Shown here one piece after another: positions 51,592 to 60,061 of a DNA stretch of 64,000 bases; positions within the stretch are counted from its first letter, which is position 1, and each line of letters starts with the position of its first letter. The translations under genes were made by a program, and so were the position numbers. The notes under the pieces were generated by a model. The model was not told the origin of the DNA and ran no database searches. It was given only the letters and a program-made list of their open reading frames with translations. Source of the DNA: Halorubrum xinjiangense (GTDB lineage: Archaea > Halobacteriota > Halobacteria > Halobacteriales > Haloferacaceae); NCBI RefSeq assembly GCF_900102375.1, contig NZ_FNBO01000007.1, positions 97,162-161,161 on the forward strand, written 5' to 3'.

Positions 51592-51914
51592 CGTCGTAAA
51601 CTACTGCTCGACCGCTCGTGTTCCCGTTTTTGCGCGTGGATTGAGACCGTCGACGAGCGGCTCCCACGAATCGGGGACCTCGCAATCACGCAACTCCGGG
51701 CAGATCGAGTTCGCTCGATGACGACAAACGTCAGCTAATGAGACTCTTTCTGCCAATTTTCGCCCTTGATACTCGTGCCAGTAAGTACATAAGTGGGTTC
51801 TCCCTACGCAGCAGTAGCCAGCAACCGATCCGAACGAGTGCGGGAGCGTCTCCGGCGTCGACGATGCCGGACCGTCTTGCGGTCTCGTTCATCGGTGGCC
51901 GCTGGGTTCAAACT
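51592..51914 (+). promoter_or_regulatory. Inter-pilin spacer with the leader of pilin gene 2
   Basis: 323 bases without a gene. The right half repeats the architecture of the first leader: TATA-like TACATAAG at about 51786-51793, CCAGCAACCG from 51818, and the conserved pre-ATG block at about 51894-51911. A short GC/AT-mixed stretch (51600-51760) shows nothing recognisable. Confidence 0.5.
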
Positions 51915-52325
51915 ATGAAATCACGCAACCAATCCAACGCGGACGACAGGGCAGTGAGTCCCGTCATCGGTGTCATCCTCATGGTCGCGATTACCGTCAT
52001 CCTGGCGGCCGTTATCGGGACGTTCGTTCTCGGACTCGGCGATCAGTTGGGCGATACCGCGCCGCAGGCGAGCTTTACGATTGACGAGAATGGGTCAGAC
52101 AATATCAGCATCACCAAGACAGGCGGCCAGTCAATTGACGGAGCCGATCTCGCACTCTCCGTTGACGGCGCTCGGGTCAACGAGTCCATCGGCGGTGGTC
52201 CCTGGGAGTCCGGTGAACAACGGGTGATTGACGGTGATGGCGCTTGGGACAGTGGCGAAGCCGAAGTCCGGATAATCCACGAACCGAGTGGAAACGCGAT
52301 CTTCTCGGATACGTGGGACTTCTGA
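51915..52325 (+). CDS. Type IV pilin, copy 2
   Basis: 136 residues. The N-terminal processed region is identical in protein to copy 1 ([20 protein letters not shown] and on through DTAPQASFT). The exposed domain differs and is shorter, but the tail HEPSGNAIFSDTWDF again resembles copy 1. The tandem pair arose by duplication including the leader, followed by divergence of the exposed part or by later conversion of the N-terminal part. ATG 51915 is set by similarity; the longer frame upstream is leader sequence. Confidence 0.9.
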   Translation: MKSRNQSNADDRAVSPVIGVILMVAITVILAAVIGTFVLGLGDQLGDTAPQASFTIDENGSDNISITKTGGQSIDGADLALSVDGARVNESIGGGPWESGEQRVIDGDGAWDSGEAEVRIIHEPSGNAIFSDTWDF

Positions 52326-52461
52326 TCGCGTAGCCCGTCTCTCGCCTCTCGCGGCTTCTGTTCTTATCCGATTCCTCGCGCGAGTACTCGGTCGAGAGCC
52401 GCTGAACCGTCGCAGTTCAATTCGTCGAGCCGTGAGCATCTACAGATAAGCAAGGCGAGTG

Positions 52462-52482
52462 CCTCGGGGCTTGACCCCGAGG
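52462..52482. repeat. Left-end hairpin of the IS605 element
   Basis: Stem CCTCGGGG and CCCCGAGG around CTTGA. Identical to the right-end hairpin and in the same orientation; probably the structure recognised by TnpA. Confidence 0.65.
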
Positions 52483-52495
52483 GTGAAGCCGACAT

Positions 52496-52927
52496 TCAAA
52501 CGTGTTCTGTACGTTCGATATACTGTTCAATCGTCTCGCTGGATACCTGACCCGCCGTTCCGATGTAGTACGATTGTTCCCAGAACCCACCGCCCCACAG
52601 GTACTCCTCCAAGTACGACTCGTGCTGTTCCCACATCTCCCGCGCCGTGATGCTCTGGACCGTCCGTGCAATCTCGCTCGGTGCGTGCTTCGGGTGGGCT
52701 GAGAGGAACAGATGTACGTGGTCGGGCGAGATGTGCAACGATAGTATCTCGTAGTCGTACTCGTCGCATACGTAGCGGAAACTCGCTTCTAACGAGTCCT
52801 CGATTGGTTCGAGAATCGCGTGACGGTATTTCGGACACCACACGAAGTGGTAGTTGACGTTGTACACGGTGTGGTAGGAGGGGTACAACCTGTCGCTCAC
52901 CGACGACGGTAACGTGGAGTTCCGCAT
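52496..52927 (-). CDS. tnpA: IS200/IS605 TnpA transposase
   Basis: 143 residues from ATG 52927; a GTG at 52900 is an alternative. HUH single-strand transposase: YHFVWCPKYRHA at the start, the HxH metal site in SPDHVHLFLS, and the nucleophilic Tyr in ETIEQYIE near the end. The core is complete. The first about 13 residues (MRNSTLPSSVSDR) are encoded opposite tnpB sequence and may be an artefact of the deletion that joined the two genes. It may still move this or related elements as single-stranded DNA. Confidence 0.85.
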   Translation of the reverse strand: MRNSTLPSSVSDRLYPSYHTVYNVNYHFVWCPKYRHAILEPIEDSLEASFRYVCDEYDYEILSLHISPDHVHLFLSAHPKHAPSEIARTVQSITAREMWEQHESYLEEYLWGGGFWEQSYYIGTAGQVSSETIEQYIERTEHV

Positions 52928-53837
52928 CAGCGCGAAGCCGTATAACCACGTCAAGGGCGTCCTCAAAGGGAGTGACGCCACCCTCGACATTCTCCAGACC
53001 GCACTCGAAAGCGACGAGTGGAAGATTGGGACGGCTGAAGCCCTATTCCACAACGACAACCCCGAGTTGCACGTCAACGTCACCAACACCGAGCAGACCG
53101 TTCGAGACAAGCAGGACTCACGAACGGTCGTCGGCGTGGACGTGAACGAAGACAACGTGGCCCTCACCGCACTTTCCGAGGATGGCGTTGAGGATACGTT
53201 GGTTATCGACTTCCCCGAAATCAAGTTCGAGCGCCACCGCTACTTCACGATGCGGAAGCGCGTCCAGAACGCGGGGAAGGACAGCATCCACGACACGTTG
53301 GAAGGACGCGAAGAACGGTTCGTCCGCGACCGCCTTCACAAAGTGAGCCGTCACATCGTGGAGTGGAGCCGTCAGTTCGAGAAGCCGTGCATCGTCTTTG
53401 AAGACCTCAAAGAGATGCGCGACAGTATCGACTACGGCACGCGGATGAACCGACGCTTGCACCACCTCCCGTTCCGCGCCCTCCAGTTCTATACGTCGTA
53501 CAAGGCGTCGTTCGAGGGTATCCCGACTGCGTGGATTGACCCGGCGTACACGAGCCAACGGTGTCCGATGTGCGGACATACGGAACGTGCGAACCGCCAC
53601 AAGAAGCGGTTCAAGTGTCGGTCGTGCGGGCATCAAGACCACAGCGACCGTGGTGCAAGCGTTAACATCGCCGTGAAAGGCGTGAAGAAACTTGATTGGA
53701 ATGTGCCTGCTCTCAACAGCCTTCCCGTTGTTCGGAAGGTGCGACGGCAGGCATCGGGGGCTGTGGACGCCCCGACCGTGACCCACCCGACCGCCCGAGG
53801 CTATCAGGCCGATGGTCGGATGGGAGTGTCCGACTAA
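52914..53837 (+). pseudogene. tnpB: TnpB RNA-guided endonuclease, N-terminally truncated
   Basis: 307 residues remain of about 410-440. Similarity starts abruptly at GYNLSLTDDGNVEFRISAKPY, just after an in-frame TAG at 52875. The RuvC catalytic acids are all present: Asp in VVGVDVNEDN, Glu in CIVFEDLKEM, Asp in QDHSDRGASVN. The zinc ribbon CPMCGHTERANRHKKRFKCRSC is intact. The missing N-terminal part carries the guide-RNA and target-recognition (WED/REC) domains, so guided cutting is unlikely. GTG 52914 could start a short product. Confidence 0.82.
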
Positions 53838-53848
53838 CCCACGGGAAG

Positions 53849-53869
53849 CCTCGGGGCTTGACCCCGAGG
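53849..53869. repeat. Right-end hairpin of the IS605 element
   Basis: Same stem-loop as at the left end, 11 bases after the tnpB stop. In intact elements the guide (omega) RNA covers the 3' end of tnpB and runs into this hairpin, so a remnant of that RNA may lie at about 53700-53870. Confidence 0.6.
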
Positions 53870-54137
53870 CGGTTCACACGTCGGGAATTGCGCTACGATA
53901 GCGGGTACGAAATGCCCCTCGTCGTCACAGGGCCGACCGCGGAGATCAACACATCGACACGGGAGAACGCCCCCCACTAGGTTAGTGACGGTGCTAAACA
54001 GCACGGAAGGGCGCGCTTCGCCACCAAGAACTACATAGCAGTATAGTCCACTATTACAAACTGATTAATTCGGGAGCGTACTACCTCCGTTCGAACCCGA
54101 CCCTCGGGCAAACTGCTTCGGCTCTGGACTTTACCAC

Positions 54138-54821
54138 ATGAACACGAAACCTCAGTTCAGTAACGATGTCGAGACGCGACACGAACGGTTCGAAACCGAC
54201 AGCCACGGGGAGATCTACATTGTCGGGGATGTCCATGGAAGCCCAAACATTCTCGAACAGCTCCTCGCAGAGCTCGAATTAGCGGACGACGATCTTGTCG
54301 TCTTCGTCGGTGACCTCGTGCGAAAAGGGCCGGACAGTCCTGGTGTTATCGATCTCGTCCGTGAGGATCCGCGTCTCGTCAGCGTCCGGGGAAACAACGA
54401 GCAGAAGGTCGTACGTGGCGACAAGAATCCGGACTGGCTCCGCGACGGTGACCGCGAGTATTTCGAATCACTTCCAGTCGCGATTTCGTTCGACAACGCG
54501 CTCGTCGTCCACGGTGGTGTCGACCCGCAGCGGTCGCTGGCAGACCACACCGCCGAAGAGCTGTTGACGATGCGTTCCCCGCACGGTGACGGGTATGATG
54601 GACCGTTTTGGTACGACGACTACGACGGACCTTACCGCGTCTTCTTCGGTCACACCGTTCATGACCGCCCGGTAGAGCGCGAACACGCCGTCGGTCTCGA
54701 TACCGGCTGCGTCTACGGCGGAACGCTTACAGCGTACGACTATCGGAACGACGAATTCCGCACCGTAGAGGCGAAGACGCATCAAGAACGTGCCAACTCG
54801 AAAATCGTCGATCCGGCCTGA
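54138..54821 (+). CDS. Calcineurin-like metallophosphoesterase
   Basis: 227 residues. The metal-binding motifs of the PPP/ApaH group are visible: GDVHGSPNIL, GDLVRKGPDS, VRGNNEQK, VVHGGVDP and FGHTVHDRP. It probably removes phosphate from proteins or hydrolyses dinucleoside polyphosphates. It is convergent with the polyphosphate kinase gene (49 bases apart), which may hint at phosphate or alarmone metabolism, though this is only context. Confidence 0.88.
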   Translation: MNTKPQFSNDVETRHERFETDSHGEIYIVGDVHGSPNILEQLLAELELADDDLVVFVGDLVRKGPDSPGVIDLVREDPRLVSVRGNNEQKVVRGDKNPDWLRDGDREYFESLPVAISFDNALVVHGGVDPQRSLADHTAEELLTMRSPHGDGYDGPFWYDDYDGPYRVFFGHTVHDRPVEREHAVGLDTGCVYGGTLTAYDYRNDEFRTVEAKTHQERANSKIVDPA

Positions 54822-54870
54822 GCGACACCGGTGAACGGGAGCGGGGTGACAGACGGTGTGCTGACCGGAA

Positions 54871-57273
54871 TCACTCGTACTCGGTCTGAAGGCGGTTCCG
54901 TGCTCCGTCACGCGTTTTGAAGTATCGTCGTTCGCCCGCGGCCGTCCGAACGGCCCACTCGTACGTCTCACTGTCGGGGCGGTACCAGCGATCCGGGTAC
55001 GCCTCGAACACGGACACGTCTCCCCCGTCCGAGTGGGCCTGTTTTTCGTCGGCATCTGGAGGGGCTTCGTCCGACTCCTCGGGTCTAGCGGCTGTCTCGG
55101 TTTCCGTGACCTCCTCAACGAGAAGCGCCTCCTCGATCAGATCCGTATCGACGACCATTCCCGGACCGTAGCCGTGGTCGAGTGCCGCTTCCGTAGCTGC
55201 CATCAGTAGCTCTTGGATGTCTCGAACCGGGTCGTCGTCGGAGGAGACCGGCTCGTAGGTTCCGTCACTCTGCATCACCCATCGACGGCGGTTATCCGTT
55301 AGCGACGCTTCCAAAATGAAACGGAGCTGTTCGCGCAGTTGCGTGTCTTCGACCGGCGTGACCGCTTCGACTCGATAATCCAGATTCCGGGTCATCCAAT
55401 CGGCGGACCCGATGTACCACTCGGGACTGCCTCCGTTCTCGAAATAGAATATCCGAGCGTGTTCGAGGAATCGGCCGACGATCGAGTGGACGGTGATATT
55501 CTCGCTCAGTCCTTCGATACCGGGACGGAGCCGGCAGATATCTCGGACGATCAGATCGATTTCGACGCCGGCCGTCGAAGCGCGATAGAGCTCCTCGACC
55601 ATCGATGGGTCCTCGAGCCCGTTTATTTTGACTACGATCCGTGCCCGGCGACCGGCACGAGCGTGCTCGGCCTCCCGTTTGACCATCTCCGTGAACCGCT
55701 CGCGCATCGTCACGGGCGCGATCAGGAGCTTCCGAAAGCGATCGTCGAGCGTCGGTCCGGTAAAGAAGTTGAACACCTTCGTGAGATCGAACCCGATGTC
55801 CCGATCGGCCGTCAACAACCCCAAGTCGGAATACCCTTTCGCGGTCCCGGAGTGATAGTTGCCGGTGCCGACGTGCGAGTAGAGCTGAACGCCGTCGTCC
55901 TCTTGGCGCACGACGAGCGCCGTCTTCGTGTGGGTCTTCAACCCAACGGTCCCGTACGCGACGTGGATGCCCTCCTCTTCGAGTTGCCGAACCCATTCCA
56001 GGTTGTTCTTCTCGTCGAACCGAGCCTTGAGTTCGACCATCACCGCGACCTGCTTGCCGTTTTCGGCGGCGTTGATGAGGCTCTGAATGACTTTCGAGTC
56101 GCTCGCCGTTCGGTAGATGGCCGCCTTCACGGCGAGCACGTCGGGATCAGTCGCAGCCGCGTTAAGGAACCGCTGAACCGTTCCCTCGAACGAGTGATAC
56201 GGGTGATGCGCGAGGATATCTCCGTTTTTAATCTCATCGAAGATACTTCTCATTTCGTCTCCGGTGTCACTTGCTAGCGAGCCCAGTCGCGGGTGGGGCT
56301 TGGGTGACCACGCCGGAGACTTGAGATCGGGACGATTGATATCGATGAGCTCAAAACAGTCCTCGAAGTCGATCGGTCCCTCGCGGTGGAACACCTCTCG
56401 GTCGTCTACCCCGAGCTGATCTTTGAGAATCGCCAGCGACCCGTCGGGCATATCGGCGTCGACCTCCAGCCGAACCACCGTTGCGAAGCGTCGCTGTTCG
56501 ATAACCTCCTCGACCATATCGACGAGGTCTTCGGCGACTTCCTCGTTGCGCCGCACTTCGGCGTTCCGGGTCACCTTGAACTTCGATACGTCACGGATGT
56601 CGAGATCGGGGAGTAACAGATCGAGATTACATTCGATGAGGTCTTCGATGAGAACGTACCTGTCGGCCTCGTCGGAAACGCTGATGAAGCGAGGTTGATT
56701 CGGCGGAATCTTGATCCGGGTGAATGTCGGCTCGTCGCTCTCGTCCGACGAGAGAACAGCGAGCGAAAGCGAGAGATTGGAAATGAACGGGAACGGGTGA
56801 GCGGGATCGAACGCGAGCGGCGTCAGCGTCGGCAGGATAGACTCTTCGAAGTGCGTCCGTAGCTGTTCTTGATCCCCTTCGGATAACTCTTCAGGGGTAC
56901 AGATCTCGATCCCTTCGTCGGCGAGTGTCGGTTTGAGAACGGACTGCCAGTATTCCGACTGCTGCGCAAAGAGCGGGCGTGCGGTGTCGAGTACCTCGAC
57001 CCACTGCTCTTTTGCTGTCCGCCCGTCCGGCGTCGTCTTCGTCACACCGGCATCGATCTGCTGTTTGAGCCCACCAACGCGCTTCATGAAGAACTCGTCA
57101 GTGTTCTTCGTAAAGAACGCGAGAAATCGGAGCCGTTCGAGCGGCGGATTCCGATCGTCTGTTCCCTCTCGGAGAACTCGCTCCTGAAACGCCAGCTCGG
57201 ACAGTTCTCTGTTGAGGTAGTACTCTGGGTCCGTGAGGTCTCTCTCGGTCACAGAACCACCCGCATGGAGCAA
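54871..57273 (-). CDS. ppk1: Polyphosphate kinase 1
   Basis: 800 residues. It makes polyphosphate from ATP. N domain (YYLNRELSELAFQERVL), head domain, and two PLD-like catalytic domains: the autophosphorylated His region YSHVGTGNYHSGTAKGYSDLGLLT and the second HSIVGRFLEHARIFYF with GSADWMTRNLDYRVE. The acidic C-terminal tail (about residues 715-800), ending VFEAYPDRWYRPDSETYEW and following, is an addition beyond the bacterial core. ATG 57273 gives seven extra residues; GTG 57252 (residue 8) may be the real start. A small zinc-finger gene lies 147 bases upstream on the same strand. Confidence 0.95.
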   Translation of the reverse strand: MLHAGGSVTERDLTDPEYYLNRELSELAFQERVLREGTDDRNPPLERLRFLAFFTKNTDEFFMKRVGGLKQQIDAGVTKTTPDGRTAKEQWVEVLDTARPLFAQQSEYWQSVLKPTLADEGIEICTPEELSEGDQEQLRTHFEESILPTLTPLAFDPAHPFPFISNLSLSLAVLSSDESDEPTFTRIKIPPNQPRFISVSDEADRYVLIEDLIECNLDLLLPDLDIRDVSKFKVTRNAEVRRNEEVAEDLVDMVEEVIEQRRFATVVRLEVDADMPDGSLAILKDQLGVDDREVFHREGPIDFEDCFELIDINRPDLKSPAWSPKPHPRLGSLASDTGDEMRSIFDEIKNGDILAHHPYHSFEGTVQRFLNAAATDPDVLAVKAAIYRTASDSKVIQSLINAAENGKQVAVMVELKARFDEKNNLEWVRQLEEEGIHVAYGTVGLKTHTKTALVVRQEDDGVQLYSHVGTGNYHSGTAKGYSDLGLLTADRDIGFDLTKVFNFFTGPTLDDRFRKLLIAPVTMRERFTEMVKREAEHARAGRRARIVVKINGLEDPSMVEELYRASTAGVEIDLIVRDICRLRPGIEGLSENITVHSIVGRFLEHARIFYFENGGSPEWYIGSADWMTRNLDYRVEAVTPVEDTQLREQLRFILEASLTDNRRRWVMQSDGTYEPVSSDDDPVRDIQELLMAATEAALDHGYGPGMVVDTDLIEEALLVEEVTETETAARPEESDEAPPDADEKQAHSDGGDVSVFEAYPDRWYRPDSETYEWAVRTAAGERRYFKTRDGARNRLQTEYE

Positions 57274-57420
57274 GTCGATGCTGTGAGCCGACTCCTGGGC
57301 CTACGAAATCGGGATTGTCCTGCTATCGCTGACTCAGTGGGAAAGGTCCCTTCCAAATGGGAGAGCGATACTCGCCTTTCGGGTCCACCCGATTGTAGTC
57401 GGTTACTCTTCGGCATCGGG

Positions 57421-57750
57421 TCAGAGAGACGAGACTTCGACAGAGGATTCAGGTGCCGACGGAGACCCCTCGTCACCGGACGGAGTACCGTCCGGAAGCC
57501 ACGTATCGTCGCGTTCCGTCCACTCTTCGATCGGAAGTTGCTGATGAGTCTCTGAGGGAAGGACAATTTCAGTTGCGTCAGAAACTATCCCGTACTTTCG
57601 AATCCCCATCTTGGGTTCATTGAGATCGTGACCACGTAGATGGGTGTTCACGTGAGAGTACAGGTCCTGTTTTGAGTACTCATTTCGTCGGCCTTCGAGT
57701 GCGCGAACGGCGTTACAAATCGGGCACCTGAGGAGCACGGCGGATTCCAT
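57421..57750 (-). CDS. Small C2H2-like zinc-finger protein
   Basis: 109 residues. The N-terminal RCPICNAVRALEGRRNEYSKQDLYSHVNTHLRGH carries a CxxC and an HxxxH pair spaced like a C2H2 finger. The rest is acidic, Ser/Pro-rich and probably disordered. It may be a DNA- or RNA-binding regulator. It is upstream of ppk1 on the same strand and could be co-transcribed with it. Confidence 0.7.
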   Translation of the reverse strand: MESAVLLRCPICNAVRALEGRRNEYSKQDLYSHVNTHLRGHDLNEPKMGIRKYGIVSDATEIVLPSETHQQLPIEEWTERDDTWLPDGTPSGDEGSPSAPESSVEVSSL

Positions 57751-57990
57751 GAGTAACGGGTGGTACGCTAACTACAAGAAGCCCGATTTATACTGCTACA
57801 TACCAATATATAATATCAATAGAGCATTATATATCACATTTAAATAATTTTGCTGGCATGATCGCCATGCGAGATACGATCCGTGTATCGTGCCGCAGAG
57901 TACGATATTCGGTTCTGATGACCCTAATGAGATCACCCCGTCTAGATAATAGTAACAGTTTTAGAAAACGATACAGAAGGCCAGAACACA

Positions 57991-58449
57991 ATGCCCCCCA
58001 CCGGCCGACGCGCACTTCTGGCGGGCACGAGTGCGGTGCTTACTCCCCTCAGCGGCTGTGCGGATCTGGGTTCGTCCTCGGATCAACGCAACGGGGAATC
58101 CGACCCACATTGGGTGAGCACGTACCTCGGTGACCGTGAAGAGACCCACCGCGTTACGGTCACGGTTACGAATGCGAATAGCGACGTCCTTTTCGAGCGG
58201 GAATACCAGCTCTCAGACAGTAACGAGGCCGACGAGGATGCGACGTTTCCGGCGTCGACCGACCCCGAAACGATCGCTGTGACCGTCGACGGAACTAGGT
58301 TCGAACGCGACTGGCCGGGCTTCGAGCAGCGGGCACTTCCCTGCGACAGCTCGAACGAGGCCGGTGTCGAGATCTACGTGGAGAATGCTCAAGACGGGAC
58401 GCCGGACGTTCAACTCGAAGCAGACTGTCAGTCGATCACCGGCGCGTGA
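57991..58449 (+). CDS. Tat-type lipoprotein of unknown function
   Basis: 152 residues. Twin Arg (TGRRALLAGTSAVLTPLSGC) with a lipobox-like LSGC predicts Tat export and lipid attachment at about residue 23. The mature part is a small beta-rich domain (THRVTVTVTNANSDVLFEREYQL, PETIAVTVDGTRFERDW) with two further cysteines that could form a disulfide. No family is recognised. The 3' end overlaps the convergent transglutaminase-like gene by 22 bases. The 240 bases upstream are AT-rich with TATA-like runs. Confidence 0.75.
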   Translation: MPPTGRRALLAGTSAVLTPLSGCADLGSSSDQRNGESDPHWVSTYLGDREETHRVTVTVTNANSDVLFEREYQLSDSNEADEDATFPASTDPETIAVTVDGTRFERDWPGFEQRALPCDSSNEAGVEIYVENAQDGTPDVQLEADCQSITGA

Positions 58450-59315
58450 GGCTGCCTCGCCGACGCGTCGGCGATCGTCTGAAACTGCGCCGGGTCTCGG
58501 AAGAATTCCCCGCCTGTGTCAGCGATCGCCGACCGGTCGATGTACTCGACGCCGTCCCCGTACACCGCTAGCACGGGCTCGTCTTGGAAGTCGCCGACCG
58601 GGCGAGACGTGGCGCACTCTATCGCGACGTACGTCCCTCCCGGGAGCGTCGGTGCGTCGGCGTACGCCGCCGGGAGGTCGTCCCTGTGAACGCCCGCGAG
58701 CATGTGATCGGGGAGGATCACCATCGCGGTCCGGTAACCGAACGCCGGCTGCGAAAGCATCCCGACCAGCAGATACGTGAGGTCCTCGCAGTCACCGCAG
58801 CCGTCGACGAGCGTCTCCTCGACGGTTCGGATGTAGTCCGGCGCTCCCGTCGATTCCGCGTCCGTCACGTATTCGAGCGAGTGGACGAGCCCGATCGCTG
58901 CTTCGAGACGGGCCGACTCGGGAAGCGATCGCCGAGCACCCCTGCCCGTCGCGCTCGCGTCGACGAGCGCCTCCGTGAGCCGCTCGGCGTGAGCGCTCGC
59001 CTTGGCCGCTTCGAAGCCGCTCAGGTATCCGTGCGCCTCGTCGGCCGCTTCTCTGTACGCGGACCGTTCGATTGGAAACTCCAGACGCCACTCACGCCCG
59101 GACCGGTCCGTCCACTCATACGTCATGGCGTAGCCGTCCGCGGTCCATTCCCGAGCGACCGAATCTCTCCCGTCGATGGGTGTCGGCCGCGTCGGCTCGC
59201 TCGCAGAAAGAGACAGCGCCACAGACCGCAGATCGGACAGTTCGACGACCGAGGAAACGCCGGCCCCGAGCGCGACTCGGTCCAGTGCCGTGTTGAGAAG
59301 CTCCCGTCGTTTCAT
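58428..59315 (-). CDS. Exported transglutaminase-like protein
   Basis: 295 residues from ATG 59315 (MKRRELLNTALDRVALGAG), which has a twin-Arg signal-like start. The centre has a transglutaminase/cysteine-protease-like triad: Cys in VDGCGDCEDLTYLLVGML, His in DHMLAGVHRDD, and a following acidic/Asn region in YVAIECATS. Members act as peptidases or cross-linking enzymes outside the cell; the substrate is unknown. It overlaps the tail of the convergent lipoprotein gene. Confidence 0.75.
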   Translation of the reverse strand: MKRRELLNTALDRVALGAGVSSVVELSDLRSVALSLSASEPTRPTPIDGRDSVAREWTADGYAMTYEWTDRSGREWRLEFPIERSAYREAADEAHGYLSGFEAAKASAHAERLTEALVDASATGRGARRSLPESARLEAAIGLVHSLEYVTDAESTGAPDYIRTVEETLVDGCGDCEDLTYLLVGMLSQPAFGYRTAMVILPDHMLAGVHRDDLPAAYADAPTLPGGTYVAIECATSRPVGDFQDEPVLAVYGDGVEYIDRSAIADTGGEFFRDPAQFQTIADASARQPHAPVID

Positions 59316-59484
59316 GCCCACCGACGGATCACCTCGGATTCGTTCTTTACTGGGAGAGGCGTCCGAATCGGCGGCGGGCGAAACATCTGAGTCCGCGTCG
59401 ACCGGGGCTTCGGATTCGACGGGGACCGGCAGCGTCGGGCCTCCCGACCGTCTCGCCCGCCGCGGTCGTGGTACACCCGGGCGG

Positions 59485-59703
59485 TTATCGGAAGCATTCG
59501 GGCTTGACGACGGAGTCGACGTCCACCGTCACCCACGCTGACAGCCGCTCGTCATCGGTCGCCTCAGCTGGGAACACCGTGACCCGATCGGGACCCGACG
59601 ACCGCCTGTCGACCTGATGTACCAGACCGGTGTACGCGGGAGTCGCTGATCTCCGTCCGGTCGCCTCGTCGTTCCTCGGCCTCCGGTTGGTGTCCGTTGT
59701 CAT
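59485..59703 (-). CDS. DUF7511-like small haloarchaeal protein
   Basis: 72 residues. The stretch HQVDRRSSGPDRVTVFPAEATDDERLSAWVTVDVDSVVKPECFR matches the pattern I recall for haloarchaeal DUF7511 proteins (GPDR-T-hydrophobic-P, then W-T-D and a terminal Val/Leu region). Family assignment is from memory. No function is known. A TATA-like TATTATAA on this strand (about 59745-59752) lies about 45 bases before the ATG. Confidence 0.6.
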   Translation of the reverse strand: MTTDTNRRPRNDEATGRRSATPAYTGLVHQVDRRSSGPDRVTVFPAEATDDERLSAWVTVDVDSVVKPECFR

Positions 59704-60061
59704 CTGTTACTCGATCGGGCCATTCGGCGGCCTGCGCTTGAACGCTTATAATAGGTGAACGGACGCGTCAGAAGCCAACCGGTGGGATATATACTCGTCG
59801 TGACCGGTCCGTTGTACCCGTTTTCGCCCGGCGAAGACGAGTCCTCTCCAACATTTAATTCGCAGTTTCTAGATTAAAATAATTCGGCCATGGCGCGGCC
59901 CCGGACGGGACTCGGGAGATGGGCGACCATGTCATAGTCGGTTTGGTGCAAATTCGATTCGCTCCTGATCAGAGAACGCCCGTTCGGCCACTAATCTCGT
60001 ATGGAGCGATATATATCACTCATAGCAATGAAAACCGTGTCTCAATGAAATCCCCTGCTGT
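59704..60061. other. Divergent promoter region with palindrome
   Basis: 358 bases without a gene between the DUF7511-like gene and the histidine kinase. It contains TATA-like runs at about 59788-59795 (GATATATA) and 59871-59880 (AGATTAAAAT), and an 18-base near-perfect palindrome at 60004-60021 (GAGCGATAT and ATATCACTC) whose centre is the probable TATA box of the kinase gene. Confidence 0.55.

Larger units (their letters stand above)
52462..53870. mobile_element. IS200/IS605-family element, internally deleted
   Basis: Divergent tnpA (minus) and tnpB (plus) lie between two copies of the same subterminal hairpin, at 52462-52482 and 53849-53869 (stem CCTCGGGG, loop CTTGA). No target-site duplication is expected for this family. 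The tnpB 5' part is missing and the two 5' ends abut, so an internal deletion removed roughly the N-terminal third of TnpB. The exact outer ends cannot be fixed from this copy alone. Confidence 0.8.
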
